This document shows positions 60,102 to 64,000 of a stretch of DNA of 64,000 nt, piece by piece. Numbering within the stretch: position 1 is the first letter of the stretch; each line of letters opens with the position of its first letter. The DNA is from Vibrio hangzhouensis (GTDB lineage Bacteria > Pseudomonadota > Gammaproteobacteria > Enterobacterales > Vibrionaceae): contig NZ_FNVG01000025.1 of assembly GCF_900107935.1 (NCBI RefSeq), positions 1 to 64,000 on the forward strand, written 5' to 3'. Position numbers and translations under genes: made by a program. Under the pieces are notes generated by a model. It saw nothing but the letters and a program-made list of their open reading frames with translations. It did no database searches and had not been told where the DNA came from.

Positions 60102-61319
60102 TTATTTTTTCTTCGCTTCGTTCAGTGCGCGGATGCGACTAGACAGAGAGTAAAGACGGATGAATCCACCTGCATGGCTCTGGTCGTAAACCTCATCCTC
60201 ACCAAAGGTTGCAAACTCTTCAGAGTACAAGCTGTTGTCACTGCGTTTCTGTGTCACTGTCGCCTGACCTTTGTAAAGTTTGATAACCACTTCACCGTTT
60301 ACGTCCTGAGCCAACTCTTCTGATGCGGCCAGAATCGATTTACATAGTGGAGTGAACCAACGGCCGTCATAAACAAGGTGCGAGGCTTTCACGCCCAGTT
60401 CTTCACGGAACTCAAATGACGTTTTATCCAGAACCAACTGCTCAACAGCGCGCAGAGCTTCCATCATGATGGTGCCTCCCGGAGTTTCGTAGCAGCCGCG
60501 AGACTTCATACCAACCAGACGGTTTTCAACGATATCAATACGACCTACACCGTGCTTCGCACCTTTCTCGTTCAGGTAAACCAACGCGTTGTACGGCGTC
60601 ATTTGTTCACCATCAACAGCAACCACTTCACCCTGCTTCACTTCCAGCGTCACGTATTCCGCTTCGTTTGGTGCCTGTTCAGGATCGACAGTCCACACCC
60701 AGCAATCTTCATTCGGTGCATTCCAGGTATCTTCCAGGACACCGCCCTCTGTTGAGATGTGCCATGCGTTTGCATCACGAGAGTAAATCTTGGTCAATGA
60801 CGCGCTGCAAGGGATATTGCGCTCCGCCAGATAGTCCAGACACTCCTCACGACTGACAAGATCCCACTCACGCCATGGAGCGATAACAGTCAGATCCGGT
60901 GCCAGTGCAGCAAAGGCACCTTCAAAACGCACCTGGTCATTACCTTTACCAGTACAACCATGACACAAGGCATCGGCTCCTACTTTACGAGCCACTTCGA
61001 CTTGCGCTTTGGCAATGATAGGACGCGCCATTGAAGTACCTAGCAGGTATTTGCCTTCATAGTAAGCACCGGTTTTTAGTGTTGGGTAGATGTAGTCGGC
61101 GACCATTTCTTCTTTCAGGTCAGCGATATAGCATTCTGATGCTCCTGACGCTTTCGCTTTCTCTTCGATGCCAACCAGCTCTTCTTCGCCCTGACCCACA
61201 TCAGCCACGAAGGCGACAACTTCACAATCGTAATTCTCTTTAAGCCACGGGATGATCACTGACGTGTCCAGACCGCCAGAGTAGGCTACAACAACTTTAT
61301 TTACAGATGGTTTACTCAT
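60102..61319 (-). CDS. argG: Argininosuccinate synthase
   Basis: This 405-residue protein is the type I ArgG. It has the ATP pyrophosphatase loop VVVAYSGGLDTSVIIPWLKE at residues 8-27, GKYLLGTSMARPIIAKAQ near 89 and HGCTGKGNDQVRFEGAF near 117. It joins citrulline and aspartate to argininosuccinate. It follows argB by 60 bp in the leftward argCBG row and has a good ribosome site (AAGGAGAG). Confidence 0.97.
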   Translation of the reverse strand: MSKPSVNKVVVAYSGGLDTSVIIPWLKENYDCEVVAFVADVGQGEEELVGIEEKAKASGASECYIADLKEEMVADYIYPTLKTGAYYEGKYLLGTSMARPIIAKAQVEVARKVGADALCHGCTGKGNDQVRFEGAFAALAPDLTVIAPWREWDLVSREECLDYLAERNIPCSASLTKIYSRDANAWHISTEGGVLEDTWNAPNEDCWVWTVDPEQAPNEAEYVTLEVKQGEVVAVDGEQMTPYNALVYLNEKGAKHGVGRIDIVENRLVGMKSRGCYETPGGTIMMEALRAVEQLVLDKTSFEFREELGVKASHLVYDGRWFTPLCKSILAASEELAQDVNGEVVIKLYKGQATVTQKRSDNSLYSEEFATFGEDEVYDQSHAGGFIRLYSLSSRIRALNEAKKK

Positions 61320-61379
61320 TTTTCTCTCCTTGTCCGAGCCTGATTATGGCGGTCAGCGTCTCGGGATGACTAAATTCAA

Positions 61380-62168
61380 TTAATTTGGTACGAACTGTGT
61401 GCCGATACTTTGGCCGGCAAACAATTCGGCTAATTTGTCTGGGTAGCGCCATGTGGCGACTTCGATTGGGCGACCAAGATCATTGGCAGCCTCCAGTGCA
61501 GCCTGAACTTTTACGATCATGCCGTCAGTAATCACTTTTCCTTCAATCAGGGCATCGGCTTGCTGTTGACTCAGGCTCGGCAGCAGATGACCTTTACCAT
61601 CGAGTACACCGCTCACATCGGACAGCAGCACCAGCTCAGCATCCAATGCACCGGCGACGGCTACCGCCGCCTGGTCAGCATTGACATTCATCAGTTGACC
61701 CTGATTGTCCAGGCCAATCGAGCTGATGATCGGCAGTGCACCCGTTTTTAGAATCGCTTGCAGCACGGCTGGATTACCAGGCTTTGCATTCCCCACAGCA
61801 CCCAGTTCTGGATCTAACTCGGTCACTTCACACAAACCACCGTCCGCTAGACTCAGCCCTACCGCATTTAAACCTGCTTTCACCGCATCGCCCTGCAATA
61901 GTTTGTTGGCGGTTCCTGCCAGTGCACCCGCGATAAGTGGGATTTGATCGTATGGCGTCACACGCAGGCCCTGCTTTTTCACTGTTGGCAGATCAAGCTT
62001 CTTCATCAGATCATCCACCAGATAACCGCCACCGTGGACAATCACGATGTCACGTTGTGCCTGCTGTTGATAATCTGAGATGGCAACGAACAGTTGTCCC
62101 AGCGTCTGCGTGCAAGAGAGGGCAGCACCGCCTAGCTTAATCACTAATGGGGTATTTTGATGACTCAT
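61380..62168 (-). CDS. argB: Acetylglutamate kinase
   Basis: This 262-residue protein is near E. coli ArgB length (258). It starts with the amino-acid-kinase glycine loop VIKLGGAALSC at residues 9-19, has VIVHGGGYLVDDLMKKLDLP near 42, and VNADQAAVAVAGALDAELVL near 160. It phosphorylates N-acetylglutamate. It lies 15 bp after argC and has ribosome site GAGGAG. It resembles the arginine-insensitive, short form of the enzyme lacking the N-terminal helix. Confidence 0.96.
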   Translation of the reverse strand: MSHQNTPLVIKLGGAALSCTQTLGQLFVAISDYQQQAQRDIVIVHGGGYLVDDLMKKLDLPTVKKQGLRVTPYDQIPLIAGALAGTANKLLQGDAVKAGLNAVGLSLADGGLCEVTELDPELGAVGNAKPGNPAVLQAILKTGALPIISSIGLDNQGQLMNVNADQAAVAVAGALDAELVLLSDVSGVLDGKGHLLPSLSQQQADALIEGKVITDGMIVKVQAALEAANDLGRPIEVATWRYPDKLAELFAGQSIGTQFVPN

Positions 62169-62183
62169 TTTGCTCTCCTCGCT

Positions 62184-63188
62184 TTAAATCAATGCCGTTA
62201 ACTGGGCAAACTGGTTCTTGATATTCAGGCATTGCATCGCCTGACTGGATGCGCCTTTTAACAGGTTATCGATCGCTGACACCACGATGATGTGTTGTCC
62301 TTGTACTTTCCAGCCAATGTCGCAAAACGGTGTATTTTCGACATTCTGAATTCTTGGAATTGTCTCGCCCTTGACGCGCACACATGGTTTGTCCTGATAA
62401 GCGCTGTCGAACGCGGCGGCGACCTGCTCGGCACTCACACCATCACTCAGTTTCATTGTGATCGTGGCAAGAATACCGCGTTTGAAGTTACCGAGATGGG
62501 GCGTAAAAATCACATCACAACCCAGGTGTGTCGCAATCTCTGGCTGATGCCTGTGATTAAATATGCCGTAAGGTTGCAGGCTTACTTCACAGAAGCTGTT
62601 TGTCATAGACGCTTTACGCCCTGCACCAGACACGCCGCTGGTCGCATTAATGACTGGCCACATCTGAGTGTCAATGAGACCACTTTCGAGTAACGGTTTG
62701 ATCGCCAGTTGAGACGCTGTCGGATAACAACCCGGTACAGCCACCAATTGGGCCTGCTCAATATCCTGAGCGTTCCATTCTGCTAGGCCATAAGCCGCCT
62801 TGTCCAACCAGTTTTCATGTTGATGTTCAAAGCCGTAGAACGTGGTATAAAAATCGTCGCCCTTAACACGATAAGCACCCGACAAGTCAAACACCTGACA
62901 TCCCTGAGCCAGAAATTCTGGCGCTAAATCGTGGCTGACTTCATGGGCGGTCGCCAGAAACACAATGTCGCATTCGCTGGCCGCTTTTTGCACATCAACC
63001 AGAGGCTGCACCGGCAGTTCCACCAGGCCAGCCAACTTGCCATGCAACTCGGAAATGGGTTTCCCGGCATCCACACTATTGGCGGATACGTATAAACCTG
63101 ATAGCGTGAGTTCAGGGTGTTTGGTGACCATCAGAGCCAATTCAGCTCCTGTGTATCCCGATGCGCCAATAATGGTGGTTTTCAGCAT
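62184..63188 (-). CDS. argC: N-acetyl-gamma-glutamyl-phosphate reductase
   Basis: With the start at 63188 (MLKTTIIGASGYTGAELALM) the protein has 334 residues, as in E. coli. Residues 1-15 form the NADP Rossmann loop, and the catalytic Cys is in AVPGCYPTASQLAIKPLL near 154. The catalytic His region is IFTPHLGNFKRGILAT near 220. It makes N-acetylglutamate semialdehyde. It is the first gene of the leftward arg row and is divergent from argE. Confidence 0.96.
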   Translation of the reverse strand: MLKTTIIGASGYTGAELALMVTKHPELTLSGLYVSANSVDAGKPISELHGKLAGLVELPVQPLVDVQKAASECDIVFLATAHEVSHDLAPEFLAQGCQVFDLSGAYRVKGDDFYTTFYGFEHQHENWLDKAAYGLAEWNAQDIEQAQLVAVPGCYPTASQLAIKPLLESGLIDTQMWPVINATSGVSGAGRKASMTNSFCEVSLQPYGIFNHRHQPEIATHLGCDVIFTPHLGNFKRGILATITMKLSDGVSAEQVAAAFDSAYQDKPCVRVKGETIPRIQNVENTPFCDIGWKVQGQHIIVVSAIDNLLKGASSQAMQCLNIKNQFAQLTALI

Positions 63189-63271
63189 TGCTCTACATCC
63201 GTTAGTGAGTCTGTTGAATTCGTTTATGAACACATCAGTTAATGACTATAAATATAAAAAAAACGTCATTA

Positions 63272-63310
63272 ATTGATTTTTTATTCATTTATTTTGATTT
63301 AATATGTGTT
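63272..63310. promoter_or_regulatory. ARG boxes between argC and argE
   Basis: The first 18-mer (63272-63289) matches wnTGAATwwwwATTCAnw with one mismatch. A weaker second copy sits 21 bp further right (63293-63310), with its right half degraded. They overlap the argC -10 element, so ArgR-arginine should repress both divergent units. Confidence 0.65.
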
Positions 63311-63336
63311 TTACCGTCTTAAGATTAATCTGTCAA
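63308..63336 (-). promoter_or_regulatory. Promoter of argCBG
   Basis: The minus strand shows a consensus -35 TTGACA (63331-63336), a 17-bp spacer and -10 TAAAAC (63308-63313). The -10 touches the second ARG box, so repression by occlusion is likely. Confidence 0.6.
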
Positions 63337-63355
63337 CAGTAGAAGCGAAGATAAT

Positions 63356-64000
63356 ATGCAATTACCCAGTTTTTTAGAGGTCTACAAAGGTCTGATCAGC
63401 ACCCCTTCTATCAGTTCCACCGATCCTGGTTGGGATCACGGCAACGAGAAGGTCATCGAAAAACTGGCGACATGGATGAAGGATCTGGGGTTTGACGTCG
63501 AAGTGGTTCAGGTTGAACCCAATAAATTCAACATGATTGCCAAAAAAGGACAAGGAGAAGGCGGACTGCTGTTAGCGGGTCATAGTGATACCGTTCCTTT
63601 CGACGAAGGACGCTGGAGCTTTAACCCCCATGAACTGACCGAGGCAAACAACCGCTTCTATGGTTTGGGTACCGCCGATATGAAAGGCTTCTTTGCGTTC
63701 ATCTACGAGGCGGTAAAAAAAATTGACTGGAGTAAGCAGACTAAGCCGCTATATGTACTGGCCACCTGTGACGAGGAAACCACCATGCTCGGTGCCCGTC
63801 ACTTTACCGACAGCGCGCCATTCAAGCCCGATTACTGCATCATTGGTGAGCCTACCAGTTTGGTACCGATACGTGGCCATAAAGGCCATGTGGCCAACGC
63901 CATTCGCGTTACCGGTAAGTCCGGGCACTCGTCGGATCCGGCTCTGGGCGTAAATGCCATTGAAATCATGCACGAAGTACTGTTTGCCATGATGAAGCTA
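63356..64000 (+). CDS. argE: Acetylornithine deacetylase (N-terminal part; cut by window end)
   Basis: An open frame begins MQLPSFLEVYKGLISTPSIS and runs 215 codons to the window end without a stop. It shows the M20 metallopeptidase motifs LLAGHSDTVPFD (first metal His and Asp) near residue 75, GLGTADMKGFFAFIYEA near 102 and CDEETTMLGARHF near 137 (catalytic Glu and second Glu). GEPTSLVPIRGHKGH follows near 162. It converts N-acetylornithine to ornithine. It is divergent from argC with ARG boxes between, the classic arg regulon arrangement. The C-terminal part lies outside the window. Confidence 0.95.
   Translation, partial: MQLPSFLEVYKGLISTPSISSTDPGWDHGNEKVIEKLATWMKDLGFDVEVVQVEPNKFNMIAKKGQGEGGLLLAGHSDTVPFDEGRWSFNPHELTEANNRFYGLGTADMKGFFAFIYEAVKKIDWSKQTKPLYVLATCDEETTMLGARHFTDSAPFKPDYCIIGEPTSLVPIRGHKGHVANAIRVTGKSGHSSDPALGVNAIEIMHEVLFAMMKL

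Overview
The window is chromosomal DNA of a Vibrionaceae bacterium, most likely a Vibrio. Four things suggest this. The 5' end of a gammaproteobacterial 16S rRNA gene lies at the left edge. The block from slyD/kefB through yheS, prkB, crp, astD-astA-argD, pabA, an Xds-type nuclease, trpS-gph-rpe-dam-damX-aroBK, pilQPONM, ponA, oxyR, peroxiredoxin-glutaredoxin and the arg genes runs in the order I know from Vibrio cholerae chromosome I. ArgH is fused to a GNAT acetyltransferase. The nuclease ends in a GlyGly-CTERM sorting tail. I see no insertion sequence, prophage or CRISPR array.

Layout. 1-754: start of a leftward rrn operon with two strong promoters and a boxA. 755-7477: a chitosan/chitin-disaccharide cassette. 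A leftward PTS operon (IIB, IIC, IIA, GH4 phospho-glucosidase, ChbG-type deacetylase, LacI repressor) is divergent from a secreted chitin-oligosaccharide deacetylase, with a palindromic operator and a CRP-like site between them. 7489-12254: a patchier stretch with an HD-GYP phosphodiesterase, a phage-like replication pair (DnaT/lambda O-like and lambda P-like), a nucleotidyltransferase, and a tRNA-Leu(CAA) followed by three 115-bp direct repeats that each copy the tRNA 3' end. 12445-21848: housekeeping genes (RDD protein, pgi, yjbQ, alr, dnaB, DUF481 protein, rpsF-rpsR-rplI without priB between rpsF and rpsR, isoaspartyl peptidase, slyD). 21983-32397: yheV-kefB-kefG, yheS, a TIGR02444 gene, a lysE/mocR pair, yheT-yheU-prkB and crp.

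32468-41196: the arginine succinyltransferase genes (argD/astC, astA, astD and a DUF1338 gene), pabA and a large secreted nuclease. 41197-47987: trpS, gph, rpe, dam, damX, aroB, aroK. 48182-52541: the type IV pilus assembly operon pilMNOPQ, divergent from ponA (PBP1A). 55397-57155: oxyR divergent from a peroxiredoxin-glutaredoxin hybrid, with an OxyR-type site between them. 57323-64000: a RidA-family gene and the arginine biosynthesis cluster (argCBG, argH(A), and divergent argE cut by the window edge), with ARG-box-like sites.

The least ordinary material is the tRNA-Leu repeat array, which resembles the E. coli tyrT rtT array in design. Next come the lambda O/P-like replication pair, the missing priB, the MocR/LysE pair set into a conserved gene row, a 24-codon ORF in front of crp, and an array of octamers after the peroxiredoxin gene. 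All functions are inferred from reading the sequence; no database search was run.
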